64,000 nucleotides of DNA from Sphaerolaimus hirsutus (taxonomy: Eukaryota; Nematoda; Chromadorea; Monhysterida; Sphaerolaimidae). The stretch is from the NCBI GenBank assembly GCA_964036195.1, contig OZ038457.1:21789147-21853146 (forward strand). Reading direction: 5' to 3'. The notes beneath the pieces are model-generated. The model had not been told where the DNA came from and made no database searches. It saw only the letters and a program-made list of their open reading frames with translations. The first letter of the stretch is position 1. The number at the start of each line of letters is the position of its first letter. Below are positions 1-12,380 of the stretch, piece after piece. Both the position numbers and the translations under genes were made by a program.

Positions 1-2966
1 ATAACCATATGCCTCAATACATCAGCGCCTAATAAAATGTCGTCCGACAAACCGCTAATCACTTGAAATACAATAGAAAACGCTTTCCCGGTAATCATCA
101 CTTGAAGTTCCAACTGACCCTCAATTTGCAATTTGCATTGAGACGCGCTTTGCAATCCCCCCACAGGCGTGACCTCATCAAACGCTATGCAATTATTTCG
201 ATGCCTAGCCAACACCAACGGGCTGCACAATGACCTCATCGCACCTGTGTCCAACAGACACCTTTTGTATTCATTCCCCTCAATTTCTACCGTAATCGAC
301 GGACTATAGTAAATTGGCACGAGTTCTTTACGCTTAGCCGTAATACTTTTGATGTTCGCAATTTCTTCACTAGTCAGCGTGACTACATTCACCTTTTCCA
401 TGACGGCAGAACCTTTAGGAACGCGCAACGGCGGCAAACGCTTAAATCTACTCACTGGCGTTTCTTCAATATCGGCACCATACCCTGAACTGTCAGCGCT
501 ACCTGGATTTAACCTTTGCGGCGGTGTCACGGGGGTCGCACCCCTTGCAGGATTGCGCCTATTTTCTATCGCTAACATGCGATTTAATTGAACCCGCAAC
601 ACTCTCATTTTTATCCAATCACACACTGTGAACACTAAATACAACACCAATTCACACAAAGCGGGCAGAATATATCTCAAAAACACGGAAGTACACATTC
701 CAGCGATAAATCCCTCAAGAAAATTTCGCACGGTCAAAATCCACTCATCTGACACTCCTTTTTTCTTAACAACGCCACCACTTGGAACACCCAGAGCGTC
801 AGCACTTGCAAAAAACGTAAATAGACAGCACAGGAAAAACACACGGTTCAACACACTGGGTAACATACTCGGTTCCGACCACGTTCGGTACAAAGTCGGC
901 ACGCTCGCTTCACAATACTCGGATAACACATACAATTCAGAGTCAGATGACGTTCGCGACAAACTAATGTCCGGCGGTTCACACATAAATGTATGCATGG
1001 TCAATTCTAGCAGCGCTTCTAACTTAACGTACGTCAACGTGTCCTCAGGGTCATCATGCGGATGCTCATCAGCATGCTCACAGAACCCGCTTATATTCAA
1101 CCCCTGCAACCCCATATGTTGCAATTGAGCCCACCACTTTGTTCGAAAAATCATGCTATCTAACGAACGCGCATATACCCAAGGCATAATCCAAGCCTCT
1201 CTTTCGAGCATGAATTGATGTTCTTGCGGCGTTATTTCAGGCGGGTTGCATGGATCCTCTGCTTCCTCATCTGAACTTTCAAGACCCGGTACAACCCTAA
1301 TCATGCGCACATATTCCTTGCTTTCTTGCACGCTGCGTGCATGATTCACTGAGTTCGCAGACACGCGCGTCGGATTTAACGCAGTCAATTCAGTTGACGG
1401 AGGGGCCGCAATGGCCATTTGCGATGATTGAACTTGTTGCACTGGAGACCAACTAGTAGTTGACACTTGCGCGGGAGGGGGATAATACAGGTAAGGCGGC
1501 GCTTGCATGGAATATACAGGTTGCTGTGCAGAGCGCATCATATTCGCTGGACCTCTGAAGTTATTCATCGGTCGCTGCGGCGGCCCGCGCCGAAAATTTC
1601 TAAAGCGCGCCCTTTCCTCTTCTGTCAATTTAGGACAATCAGAGCGAAAGTGATCATCTGCCCCACATTCATAACAGCCCTCATCAAATTTACGCGGCCT
1701 AAATTTGGAAACTGGTTTCGCAGCATTGTTACCTATCAATTGCTTTTCCAAGTCAACTAAACGCTTATCCTTATCCTCTAACTGCCTAGAAAGTTCTTCC
1801 AATTTCACTCGCTGCTCCTCAAACTTTGGATTTTCCGCCGCCGCCGGAACGGGCGGGGAATTTCCGAAAGCTCCCGCACCCCCTAAAGCAAAAATTCGCT
1901 CGATTACCGAATTGGTGGCTTCTGAAACTAATTCAGCGTTGGATTTTGACTTTTTCTTACCACCCACTTTGTCCTTATCAATTTCCAGAAAACTTTCTTG
2001 CGTGCGCGCATTATTGACTACGTCTTGAAACTTAGCCCCAGTAGTAATAGATACATTCCTACGGATGTCAGGATACAATCCACTGACAAATTTCGCCACT
2101 GCCATCTTTTCGCGTTCAATTTTTGAAAGTTTCGGAAAAGCGCGTTTTATAATTTTCTCCAGCCGCACGGACCAATTTAACACATCTTCATCTTCGCCCT
2201 GCTCACTACTAATCACTTCCCTTTGCGCATGATGCTCCGAAATGGGGTTAGTATAATAACGTTCCAAAGCATCCATAAACTCCTCATAATCTAAATTAAT
2301 CAATTCACTCTTATGCGACATGTAAATCGAACGCGCGCTGTCACGCAAATAAACCGGAAGCAGCGATTTTCGCTCATCCGTCGGAATTTGCAACGCCTCA
2401 CAAACTGCGTCCCAATTTTTACGCCAATCAGCAAATTTATCATCAGCGCGCCCCTTAAAAGGTATCACCTGTCCAGTAAGCGCGGTCATGGCAGCAGCAT
2501 AACCCTCCCTACTAGTAGCAATCATACTCACAGCAGGTATAGGTGGTGTGGTAGCGGTAGAGCACCCTCCCGAATTAGAAACAGCGCTAATTACAGAATT
2601 AATCGCTTGCATGTCAGGCTTTTCTAAATGAATATGCTCAGCAAATGCATTAATCGCGTCCGCAATTTGACTCACATCATTTCGCAAATTATAGCAGTCA
2701 ACACCTAACTTTACTAATGACACTAATTTTTCGTCATTATCACTCATGTTCCCATTTTCCAAAGAACTCATGGGTCGCTGATTATACAAATAAGCGGCAA
2801 TACTCACCGTTTGAGTCACGACCTGACTAAGGTTCCATTCTGACCCCTGAACCGAATTCCCCACTATCGACGAATTAATTTGATTCAAAGTCAAATTTTT
2901 CGCTTGAATCAACAATTGCACCACATCGGGACCCGTGTTCACACCACTACCGCTCGCATGCGCCAT
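1..2966 (-). CDS. Retroelement Gag-protease polyprotein, partial
   Basis: One unbroken minus-strand frame runs from the ATG at 2966-2964 to base 3 (988 codons) and continues off the window. Approximate residues: 165-335, a helical capsid-like region opening with an FKGR motif and a W, as in retrotransposon Gag; 375-412, a charged coiled coil; 431-444, a CCHC zinc knuckle (C431, C434, H439, C444); 445-700, a proline/serine-rich then acidic region; 709-722, a hydrophobic run; 749-787, a second hydrophobic stretch able to cross a membrane; 906-908, the DTG catalytic triad of a retropepsin; 976-986, the conserved ILLGAD region. Gag packages the RNA and protease matures it. Odd point: about 430 residues with membrane-like segments lie between knuckle and protease, which is not usual Gag-Pol layout. 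The start is the first in-frame ATG, but the frame stays open 162 codons further upstream. Confidence 0.85.
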   Translation of the reverse strand, partial: MAHASGSGVNTGPDVVQLLIQAKNLTLNQINSSIVGNSVQGSEWNLSQVVTQTVSIAAYLYNQRPMSSLENGNMSDNDEKLVSLVKLGVDCYNLRNDVSQIADAINAFAEHIHLEKPDMQAINSVISAVSNSGGCSTATTPPIPAVSMIATSREGYAAAMTALTGQVIPFKGRADDKFADWRKNWDAVCEALQIPTDERKSLLPVYLRDSARSIYMSHKSELINLDYEEFMDALERYYTNPISEHHAQREVISSEQGEDEDVLNWSVRLEKIIKRAFPKLSKIEREKMAVAKFVSGLYPDIRRNVSITTGAKFQDVVNNARTQESFLEIDKDKVGGKKKSKSNAELVSEATNSVIERIFALGGAGAFGNSPPVPAAAENPKFEEQRVKLEELSRQLEDKDKRLVDLEKQLIGNNAAKPVSKFRPRKFDEGCYECGADDHFRSDCPKLTEEERARFRNFRRGPPQRPMNNFRGPANMMRSAQQPVYSMQAPPYLYYPPPAQVSTTSWSPVQQVQSSQMAIAAPPSTELTALNPTRVSANSVNHARSVQESKEYVRMIRVVPGLESSDEEAEDPCNPPEITPQEHQFMLEREAWIMPWVYARSLDSMIFRTKWWAQLQHMGLQGLNISGFCEHADEHPHDDPEDTLTYVKLEALLELTMHTFMCEPPDISLSRTSSDSELYVLSEYCEASVPTLYRTWSEPSMLPSVLNRVFFLCCLFTFFASADALGVPSGGVVKKKGVSDEWILTVRNFLEGFIAGMCTSVFLRYILPALCELVLYLVFTVCDWIKMRVLRVQLNRMLAIENRRNPARGATPVTPPQRLNPGSADSSGYGADIEETPVSRFKRLPPLRVPKGSAVMEKVNVVTLTSEEIANIKSITAKRKELVPIYYSPSITVEIEGNEYKRCLLDTGAMRSLCSPLVLARHRNNCIAFDEVTPVGGLQSASQCKLQIEGQLELQVMITGKAFSIVFQVISGLSDDILLGADVLRHMV

Positions 2967-3452
2967 ACTCAAGGTAGAATACCGGAAAAACACACACTCA
3001 CTCGACGACTGGGTACTCGCGCTTCGGTACCCGGCACTCGCGCTTCGGTGCCCTAACTTACTTTGCCCTGCGGTCGGGAATGGCACCTCCGCACCCGCAC
3101 TTGGCTTGCCTTGCTCACAGGTCGGGAATGACTCCTCCGCACCTCTTTCAGGGACCGGTCCTTCCGCGTCCACCCAGCAGTTGACGTCAAAGTCGTTAGG
3201 TTCGTCACTCAACTCAGCGGTTCCCGGTTCAGAACAGTGCGCGTCCGTACTGAACTGAACCGATTTCGGTTTTTTCTTACTTTTCCGCTTTTCCCTTTTT
3301 TGCCCACTAATAATTTCGTCAGTTTCGCGTCCCAAAACAAAAATATCCGTGCTTATCGGTTGCGTCGATCGGGTAGCCTTCCGTTCCTCCAGCCGGGCGG
3401 TGGTTCGTTTGTTCTCACCAGCGATTGTCAAACGGTGATCAGTCGCCTGAAC
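2967..3452 (-). other. Open in-frame leader of Gag without an ATG
   Basis: Reading back from the Gag ATG, the same frame stays open for 162 codons to a TGA at 3455-3453 and contains no ATG. The translation is serine/alanine-rich, then acidic, then lysine-rich (KRKSKKK). It starts about 16 bases after the primer-binding site. It could be translated from a non-AUG start or joined to a spliced upstream exon, or it may be chance in a GC-richer leader. Confidence 0.5.
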
Positions 3453-3470
3453 TCACTGGGAATATTAAAC

Positions 3471-3489
3471 AAACCACTCGCTGCTACCA
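3471..3489 (-). promoter_or_regulatory. Primer-binding site for initiator tRNA-Met
   Basis: The minus strand reads TGGTAGCAG then CGAGTGGTTT. The complement of the 3' end of animal initiator tRNA-Met (with CCA) is TGGTAGCAG AGGATGGTTT as I recall it, so 16 of 19 bases match, including the first nine. It sits directly after the candidate LTR end GACAAC, the normal place for minus-strand DNA priming. Confidence 0.75.
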
Positions 3490-3988
3490 GTTGTCATGAA
3501 TTTTCACCGGCTACTTTTTACTCAACCAAATTCCACTATGGCAAACTGCCAAGTTTTACCGATCTCACACCTACTCGTTGGATGAGCGACAAAGTAAGGC
3601 AACGGAAAAGCGACTACCGATTGAATTCGCAACGCACAATGGTGAATTCACCGAAGTGAATATCACAGGTGTACGCTACGTCAATTAAGTTAGCTTTTTA
3701 GCGAATGGCGTTTTTTATCAACGCACCAGCAATTAGTTGAATGTCTAATTTACACCAAGGGGTCCGAAGTTTTTAGAAGAAATTTTATTTTAGGCGATTT
3801 TTAGACTCAGAATTCACACATTTAGATAGAACACAGGGAACACACTGAGAGCGAGTTTCTAACCAGCGGCACAAAACCTTCGAAAAAACTCCAAGAAAAT
3901 GAAACCGAAGCAATTTCGACTGAATCGACCACTACTCTAAATTACGGTACGCTTTTATACGCAACAACATAAGCCAAGTCCAGACAAC
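3490..3988 (-). repeat. Candidate 5' LTR
   Basis: The inner edge is fixed by the primer-binding site. The outer edge is a guess: GTTGTC at the 5' end (3988-3983) mirrors GACAAC at the 3' end (3495-3490), giving 499 bp. A TATA motif lies inside near the 5' end, which would leave a very short U3, so the LTR may extend further right. The partner LTR is outside the window. Confidence 0.35.
3952..3959 (-). promoter_or_regulatory. TATA box in candidate LTR
   Basis: The minus strand reads GTATAAAAGC, a good TATA match in the right orientation to drive the retroelement. Confidence 0.35.
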
Positions 3989-6400
3989 ACTTCCACATAC
4001 CACGAGAAGCATGCTTACAAACGACTTTACAGACACACGGAATTTTAAAACGGGCATACCTAAAATTATTCACGGCGTCAGTTTACAGGATACGTCGATC
4101 AACTACACAAAAACACAAAGAATTCACGCGCCAAAAATCGGGTTGGGAACAAGAGCGGGGATAAAAATAGAAAATGAGAAAATGAACGAATGCGACAAGA
4201 ATAAAAAGAACAGGAAAAACACACGAGATACTGTAAAAACCTGTTTTAGCGCGAAAAAAATGGCGGGCGATTCAAATTTTACTCAGCGAACTCTACCGAA
4301 ATCCCAAAACCACCTCCACGAACGGGAAAACACACGGCAATTAGCGAAACAAATAGGCACGCGAACAATAATCCCATCAGCAAAAAGAGCGTATAATAAA
4401 TGAAAATGACGTTGATATCCAAAGCGTAAGAAGCACACGTATTATTAATGCACAACGAAAAAATGTCGTAAGTGGGATAATCCATGATAAGATTAGGATA
4501 CCGGTAAGGCGAATGAAACTAACTTTCACACTGACTGTCAAGGAAAAAATGAATTACGGTACCTTTTTAAAGACTCTTAGCGGAAATTCTATCAGAGTGA
4601 TTAAATAAATATGCACTCAAATCAGATCACCTTTACACTTATCAAAATATTCGGGGAAAAAACAGGAAAAACAAGCGGCTTATTATTTCATCTCTTTGTA
4701 TAATAAAGATCAACCACGAAATTTGCATAAATTCCTAAATATCCAAATGTCAAGTTATCAGTTTTCTAGGGGAAAGGGAAATACTAAAAAATCAATCTAG
4801 GATTAGGTAGATAAAAAATAGCGAAGTTGCAAACGTAAAATCAAATAAAAATTAGCATACTCGAGTTTTACCTATTCCCTACCAAACCTAAAGTTAAAAT
4901 GAATATGAAGTCGGTATAACGCTTAACAGAAATACGAACGCAAATGATTGGCAACTTGAAAGTTTATAAATTTCAATCTTTGTAGCTTAAATGCATGTTT
5001 GGATTGCATGACTTTTTGGAGTTTAAAACTAATAAACAACAAACTTAAGTGAATCCACTGCCACATGCCGAAACGCAACAGCCATTAACTACCGAAGGCA
5101 CTTATCACGAAAATGACCACTCTCGCTGCTACACCACTCATTCTGCTACCAGAATATTAATTAGTTAGCCACGGCTTTTTGATCCCATACGCACTGTGCA
5201 AAAACCACACCCCGAAAATACCGAACTGCTCAACTCACTCAAAAATAGGTACACTTGTCACTGTATGGGTGCTTGTTTCGATGATATCGGCGGACTGGGC
5301 TGTTCTCACAACAAGCCAAGGGAGTAGGCATTTAGACATGCGATCATGCCTGTCGAGTTAGACTCGATTCTTTTAATTACCTCTCATTTTCAACACCAAT
5401 CATCATCGCACCTCTATAATCAGTGTACCTTTGTAAAATCGCATGTAAATTGACTTTTGTTTCTCAATCCGGAAATGCAGGAATGCACAGTACATACTAG
5501 ATCAATAGCCGCGACCCTCACGCAAAAAAATGCAACGAGAGTTAGTCAAAATTCAACCTATGTGCCCTCAGTTATCACTGACCATTCACGCACTACGTCA
5601 CGTAACTGCAGCGTCACTCTTTTTACTTAGAGAAAATAACTAAAACTTTGTTATGCAATCCAAACCGCTAGTAAAAAATTACTTTTAAATTAAACTGTCA
5701 CAATTAAAATTGTTGCCAATTCACTTGTCTCACTTTCTAAAAAAAAAAAACTACCTAATAAAAAAAAATCTAAACAAATAAAAACAACTATTTACATCAC
5801 AGCGCCAACTTTGTGTCAGATCCTCAATACCTCCAATCCTTTCCTTGGCCAAAAAAACACACATAACACAATGGGGCACCGGAAAAACGGAAATGCACGT
5901 TGCCACGTTGCCAACGTAGCGCAGCGACGTAGCCGAAAACGTCAACGCCACGTTCGCGTTCGCCCACCGAATCGCCCAAAACCATCGTCGAAGTAGAACT
6001 GAAATGTTTAAATTATTGTAAGCTCGGAAGTGTAAACAACCCTCTACATAAATTCATTAAGTGAACTATATATACATTTATACTTAAAATTTTTGAAATT
6101 TTACAATTTTTGGACACCCACTTTTGCTCACACGTGGAATAAATAGGAAAATCACTTGCCGTTGTAATTTGCCGTTTGTAATTATCGCATTGAAGGTTAT
6201 CGCCTTTTTGCTGATTGGCACCTTTCATCTTTCTAATTGTAAATATTTAAAATTGAAATTTGCTTTGCCAAAAATGGATTCTAATTTAATGATTGCCAAC
6301 TTTCTAATTCTAATTCTAAAAAAAGATATAATAAAAATGCATTGTCGGAAATTATCGAGTCACTTCACCCTACATCAACCCATACCCTACTAAATAATTT
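3989..6400. other. AT-rich stretch, no gene seen
   Basis: No exon-like frame with splice sites was found. A 68-residue hydrophobic minus frame at 4485-4279 is too weak to call. The part near 4000-4400 resembles the retroelement in base composition and shares CAGGAAAAACACACG with its coding region, so the element may reach further right. Confidence 0.4.
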
Positions 6401-7071
6401 AGCCAGCCAAATTTATTTTGGCACCCAATCAAACCAAGCGAATTTGTTGGCACCATATGGTGCCAATTAATGACCTTGGGGCCCAAATTCCTGGGCCTGG
6501 GCCCAAATTCAATTACAATTTAAGGTGCCAGAGCGCTGGAATCACCTACAGTTCGATGTAAAATGCAAACGTACATTTTCACCGAAAAATTTATAATATG
6601 AAAGGGGAATCTCCAGAAGAAGCTTTAGACACGATTTAGGTATTGATTTATACATGAAAAACTAGAAACCTGTACCATCATCCACTTTTTTGTAGTTAAT
6701 TTAGCGCCTAAATTTTACCTTCGCATTTTACAATTCGAGTTTTCTGGCGCCTTACGTGCGCCTTACCTTCTAATTGGATTTGGGCCCAGACATTATATTT
6801 GTGTGGCTTTCACGGGCCCATTAAGCATGCCATGCTTATTTTGGCTAGCTTGCCGGGTGGTTTATAAGTGATTTTTGCCGCAAAAATGCCCATGATGCAT
6901 GTATGTGCATGATTTTATTGTCGCTAGGCCGGATGTAATTTTGCACACGCATTGTGTTTATAATGACAATTCCACTATGCGTAGATCATGGTTTTGGGAT
7001 TTATAATATTTCGGCTATTCTGTGGCGCTATTTTGAGATATTTTTCTGGGTTTTTGGGGTGATGAAGTGAA

Positions 7072-7378
7072 CACAGAAAAAAATGGGTGTGTGATGCGTC
7101 ATGAAGTGTCTACATGTTGACACTTCCCGACGCTGTGAAGCGCTGGTTGGCACTTCCCGGCGCTTCACGAACCATGCAAAGTATGCTGTAATAGTTCGTG
7201 AAGTGCACTTCATGAACTTTGGTTGCCGTGATGATAGGTGAAGTGTGTGGAAGACACTCCACGAACAATCTTGAAAAAGTTTGTGATGTGTGGTGAAGTG
7301 TGTGGATGTGTCTTCACAGAGGCCGCTTCACACACATCCAGCCCGCTTCCACACACTTCACACACCCATTTTTTTGAC
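7072..7378 (-). repeat. Family L MITE (GAAGTG-rich)
   Basis: Starts CACAGAAAAAAATGGG and is full of TTCACGAA/TTCGTGAAG and GAAGTGTGTGG motifs. It is the inverted relative of the MITE at 18367-18664. The right end is diverged. Confidence 0.6.
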
Positions 7379-10300
7379 TCCCTATGTTTCTATCAAAACG
7401 CATTTTTGTCATACAAATAAGTTTTGCATATTTTTCTGCCTTTTTGTCAAACGGAATATTCGTCATACACACGGGCAATTTGCCAGTTGGTGAGGGCAGT
7501 TTATCATGGGATTAAATTTCGAGTGCAGGCAATTCGTCATACAAACAGAATATTTGTCATACTGCAAGGTATGGCGCTTTATTCAAAGGAGTTTAGGTGA
7601 CAATATAAATATCTCCCATAATACCAAGTATTGAGCAGTTCATTGACAAGATAAAAGTGTGATAGCAATTGTGGGAATGTGTGGATAACATTTACATCTG
7701 AATTCAATTTAAAGAAGTTATATATTATTTATATATTTGTGAGTTTATATAGTTCCTCAATGGACAGTTTCCATTTTATTTTTCAAAATTGCATTTTAAA
7801 GTCAAAATTGCAGTTTGAGATTTGAGGTGAGAAAAAATTATGAGTTATGAATGAATGATAAATAAATTGTATTTTAACTAAATAAATAAATGTCTTTACA
7901 AAATTTTAATTGATTTGTAAAGACATTTATTGAGATGTTACAATCAAAATTTTAATCTGCAAAAAATGCTTATCTGCATTTGCAAAACAAAATTGCGATT
8001 TGCAAAAAATAAACAAACATCATTCATGAGTGCAAATTAAAAGTTTGATTTGCAAAATCATAAATATCCCTATATAGTCTTACATTCAAAAAGACAATAA
8101 TAATGCTAGAACACACCTACACTTTACACACTAATTCCATTTATTTTATAATTCCCTCACCTGTGAAGGTTAAAGGTTCCTCATAAATTTGAGGATTATC
8201 CTGTTGGGATTTATTTACACATGCCAACAGTGGTACACAAAACCAGCGTAAGATACAATATGATAAATCTTAGGTCTGTATTTAACATGAACAGCTGCCC
8301 TATACTTTGTGGTATGACAAATATATACCCCCCTTATGTTAAATATTCCGCTGTGTATGACAAAAATTCCACCAAACTGGCAAATTTATTCGTATGACAA
8401 AAGCACCGTCAAACTGACAAATTTACTAGAAAAGCAAATCCGCGATTTAATGAATAGGTATTTGCCCATTTTTTTGCTGTGGAAGTGATGTAAAGATTGT
8501 AATAATTTTTTATTGATAGGTAGATGTATAAAAGGTCTTACATTCGCACTGGATGAAAACTCTTCGTGTTATTTTGTTTGACTATTACGGCCAAGTCTAT
8601 GTATGTCAAGTCCAAGTGGCAAATTTATGACAAAGTTAAATATTCCTGCAAAAATGTCTGAAGGCATCTGAAACTTTTCACTCGACTTAGCGCTTTGAAA
8701 AAACTTACACCTCATTTTACTGAGTGTTGTTTTGAAACTTTTTATTTTGAATTTATCTGCCGCTTAACATGTTGCGGGATTGCAACATCAAATCGCCCCG
8801 CATTTTATCTTTATCGCTCGCAAAATCTAATAGGTATCATTAGCAAACATGCATAACAATTGATATCGCGTTTTATTATCATTTCCGGTCAATTTTTATC
8901 GCCAGTCGGGCGTGTTTGAAGTTTCCGCATGCAACTTTGCGGCAAACTTTTTACGCCACTTATCGTGAATCATGAAACTTTACGTAATCACTTATTTATC
9001 GGCGCGCCATTGAGACACTTTGATCCATGTGCACTCGCATTTGATTTTTTAACATTGTATAGATTATGTTTATTTTTTATCTGATCGGCTGGCGTGATGT
9101 AGGATATATAAAGTGCCGTTTTGCGGGTAGAAGTCATTCGTTTTATTTCTAAAGTGTCAGTAATCTGGAAAAGTGACACAAATTGTGTGAAGTGGCGGCC
9201 GAAAGATTCATCTCAAATTAACTTCGAGATGATATTTTTGATTTGCACTTGACACACAATTTCTGAATTTTCTTGATTCCCGACACTCGTCTTGTCACTT
9301 GAAAAAGTGCTAAATGACAAAATTCGATGCCACATTATTTTACGTTTTGTTCTAAAATATTCCCACTGACATATTCTCGAAATCGGCCAGATTTTAGCCA
9401 GATTTAAGCGATATTTGTTTTGCGTCTTTCACTTGTTTTGTTTATATAGACTGGGCATTCGTGAACATTTTGCATAGGATTCCATTCCGAAATGTTTATT
9501 CAAGCGCGATACATCAAATTTGCGAATTTTTTCCACAATTTTACACGAAAAGTGCATACATTTTACCCATTTCTTTTGGCTAGACAATTAGCGATTTTTT
9601 ATCGAAAAAGCGACGTTATTCGCGATGATGATTTTAATTGAAATTCAATAAGAATGCCGATATTTTGTGACGTTTTTGCGACAGAAATTTGCGTGACGCC
9701 AGGAAAAAAAGTTGGCCGCGCTCTGTTTGTGCCCATGGGACGATAATTTTTATTTAGTTTTCCTATACTATTCATAAACCGAGAGGGGGACATTGCCGGA
9801 AAAATTGCATAATTTTTGTGTCATTGGGAGAATTTCGTCGTTAGGTTTGATGTTTTTTAACGGTTTTATTGTGATTACCTGATAAATTTTTATCAATTAA
9901 ATTGAATGCGCCACTTCTCTTTCATAGCCGCGTAAAAATCTCGGTTATGAATTCCGGATGTTGAAAATCTCGAGGGCGTATAAAATATTTACAGTATTAC
10001 ATCGAAAAAATTAGCATCGACATCGAGAAATCCTTCAAAATGCGTCTCAATTTTTTTTCAAAGTTTTCTTTTTTCCCCAAAATTTCCCGCCTGACCCAAA
10101 TTTCCCACCAGCCGATTTGTGGCGATGTGAAATGTGTGTACGCGCGCGTTTCAAAATCGATCATTCGATGCCGAAATCATTTTCCATCATTGTTGCCAGA
10201 GTCCACCACCGATTTTGAGCACTTGTCAAATTAAATAGTGCTAATTCGAATTTTGTACGCGCAATTTTTACCGTTCGAATGTTGCGTCACAATTATTTAG

Positions 10301-11537
10301 GCTATTTTTACATTGAGTAATGGACTGGCGTCATTTTTGACTTCATTTTGCCTTCAATTTTTTCATCGACAGTTTTGCGTTTGACTCTGGCGCAATTTTT
10401 CCTGACGCCTTGTTGCTGCGTAGTTTATACCGTATTTACTCGAATAATGCCCCCTCTTGAATAATTTCCACTTGAATAATTCCCCCCTGTAGCCAGTTTT
10501 GTCGTGTTTCGAAGTTTCGAAGATTGATACATGTTACACATTTCCCCCGAAAGCGTACCACAACAAATTCCCAATCCCCCCCCTTCCCAGAAATTCCTCA
10601 AGCTACACTTCAAAAAACTACCCCCAATCGGCTACATAATTACTACGACAAAAATTGTCGTAAATCCCAACTTTACGACAAAAAATGTCATCAGAAGAAG
10701 CTGAATTTTGGGCGCGGCGCGCGGCGATCGTGCATCGATGGCACTTGGAATTGGCTGCCGATGCGAAATGTGACGCCAGGCGCCAGCCGTTTGATCGGTT
10801 GAAAAGACACATGGTTGGTGGGGGGATTATTTGAGGGGGTGGGTTTTTTGGGTTATTTTGTGTTGGTGTGTATGTTTGGGCGCTATTTTGGCCACTTGTT
10901 ATGCGAGTGGATAGGAATAAGTTGAAGCGTGAACCACTTAGTTGCCACTTACCACTTTTCTTGTCACGCATTCACTTAGTTTTTTAGCAGTAGCACCTGC
11001 ATGATTTCAAGTGGCAAAAATGTTGACAAGTTGACAAAAGTTACATTTTCCAATATTTTAATCCCAATTTATGCCAAAAATCGTCTTATGTCCAGAAATC
11101 TGTCAATACAATTTCGGATCAAAACAAATCAATTCAACTCTTGGCACTCTGCCAATGTTTTTCCCAATCCGGCCAAATGCATAACAGTAATTACGCCCAC
11201 ACAATCATTGGGTACCAATCAATTCACATCGATTTTATTTTGAGTCACACTTCCGGTGTGCGATTGACACAATACCGCAAATTCGTTTCACATATTTACC
11301 GTACCGAATTGCTTGTTTTCGGTATTTGACCTTGGGAACGGTGCGGCCGCTATAAATTATCGGTGTTTGTTTGATCACTGTCATTGTCGTGTATATATTG
11401 AGTGGATTATTGGCTGTGCTTTTGGGAAATTTTGGTTAAATCTGGTAGGGACCAGTGAATTGTGCACTTTGTCAAGTGACAAATATCAGACAAGTTGCAA
11501 TTTTCATTGTTTACGGGGATATGAAACTATCATTTTA

Positions 11538-11636
11538 CAATAGTTGTTGAAGCGTATTTACGTTTACTCGATAAATACGTATACTCGAGTACTGCGTAAA
11601 TACGTTTACGTTTCCTCCCGAAAAAAATACCGTGAA
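11538..11636 (+). repeat. Family K arm fragment
   Basis: AGTTGTTGAAGCGTATTTAC followed by the TACTCGAGTACTGCG core matches the left arm of the complete K element at 15688. Confidence 0.6.
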
Positions 11637-12380
11637 ACCATAAGTTGAAACAATTTCAGATTATTTTCCGAATACACAAAAGACTGAAACATGAACTCAT
11701 AATAGTTATCCAATGAACTTTCTCAATATTTACCCGAAATTATCATGGGAAACACCCGTTATTCATTTGTCCCACTTTTTATGAAACACCACATGTTTTC
11801 CTTGGTTATAAATCAAAAAGATTGGAACAAACCTAGGATATGTGACCTTGGTGCCGTAACAATGGCACCTGATCGAATGAAATTGCGCCATTTTCGCTCC
11901 TATGGCACCCCCCAATTTTTGCGGCAAGAATGAAAAATGTGCCCGATTGAAAATGTGTGATCAAATTTGTCGAATTTCGAATGTGCCTCGGGATTTCTTT
12001 GTGAATCCCCCCACCTTTCTTTGTGTATGGCATTTTGATATAAATTTCGAACGGTACCGTGATGACTGATGATTTTTTATAATCAATTTTATGTTCGAAA
12101 AGTGGCCAGGGAAAATGTATCTTGGGAAAAAATGAGCTGTGAAAATGTGATTGGCAAACTGATCGGGATAAATATAAAAAGTTGTTGTAAAAAGTAAAAA
12201 TCGAATTGTCGAAAAAAAATTGTTCTCGATTTTTAACTGGGGCTGGGGCCAATTACACTATTTGAACAGTGACGAGACAAGTCGCGTTTGAAGTGCTAGG
12301 TCAATTCAAAGTACAATTAAGTTACAACACATTTTTTACGAAATTTACCCCCACCCTCAAACACCCCCCCCCCCTCTCAG

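Larger units (their letters stand above)
1..3988 (-). mobile_element. LTR retroelement, 5' half, cut by the window edge
   Basis: On the minus strand the order is candidate LTR (3988-3490), primer-binding site (3489-3471), an open leader, then a Gag-protease frame to base 3. Reverse transcriptase, RNase H, integrase and the 3' LTR must lie left of the window. The single Gag-protease frame with a DTG active site and an ILLGAD motif fits Ty3/gypsy-like elements better than BEL/Pao or copia, but this is inference without reverse transcriptase. The frame is intact over about 1,000 codons, so the copy is probably young. Its codons look richer in CpG than the surrounding DNA. Confidence 0.85.
6401..12380. 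other. Repeat-rich intergenic DNA
   Basis: Holds GGGCCCAAATT and GGCACCATATGGTGCC palindromes near 6450-6540, a family L MITE at 7072, a left-end family A fragment at 10430-10560 and a family K arm at 11538. The missing 5' exons of the gene ending at 14452 may lie here, but I could not place one. Confidence 0.4.

Noticed and set aside
4279..4485. 68-residue hydrophobic minus frame with a membrane-like stretch
   Set aside because: AT/CpG-rich low-complexity context, no splice or promoter support, and no family recognised.
10618..10971. 117-residue minus frame
   Set aside because: Overlaps a family A fragment and low-complexity CCCC/AAAA text.
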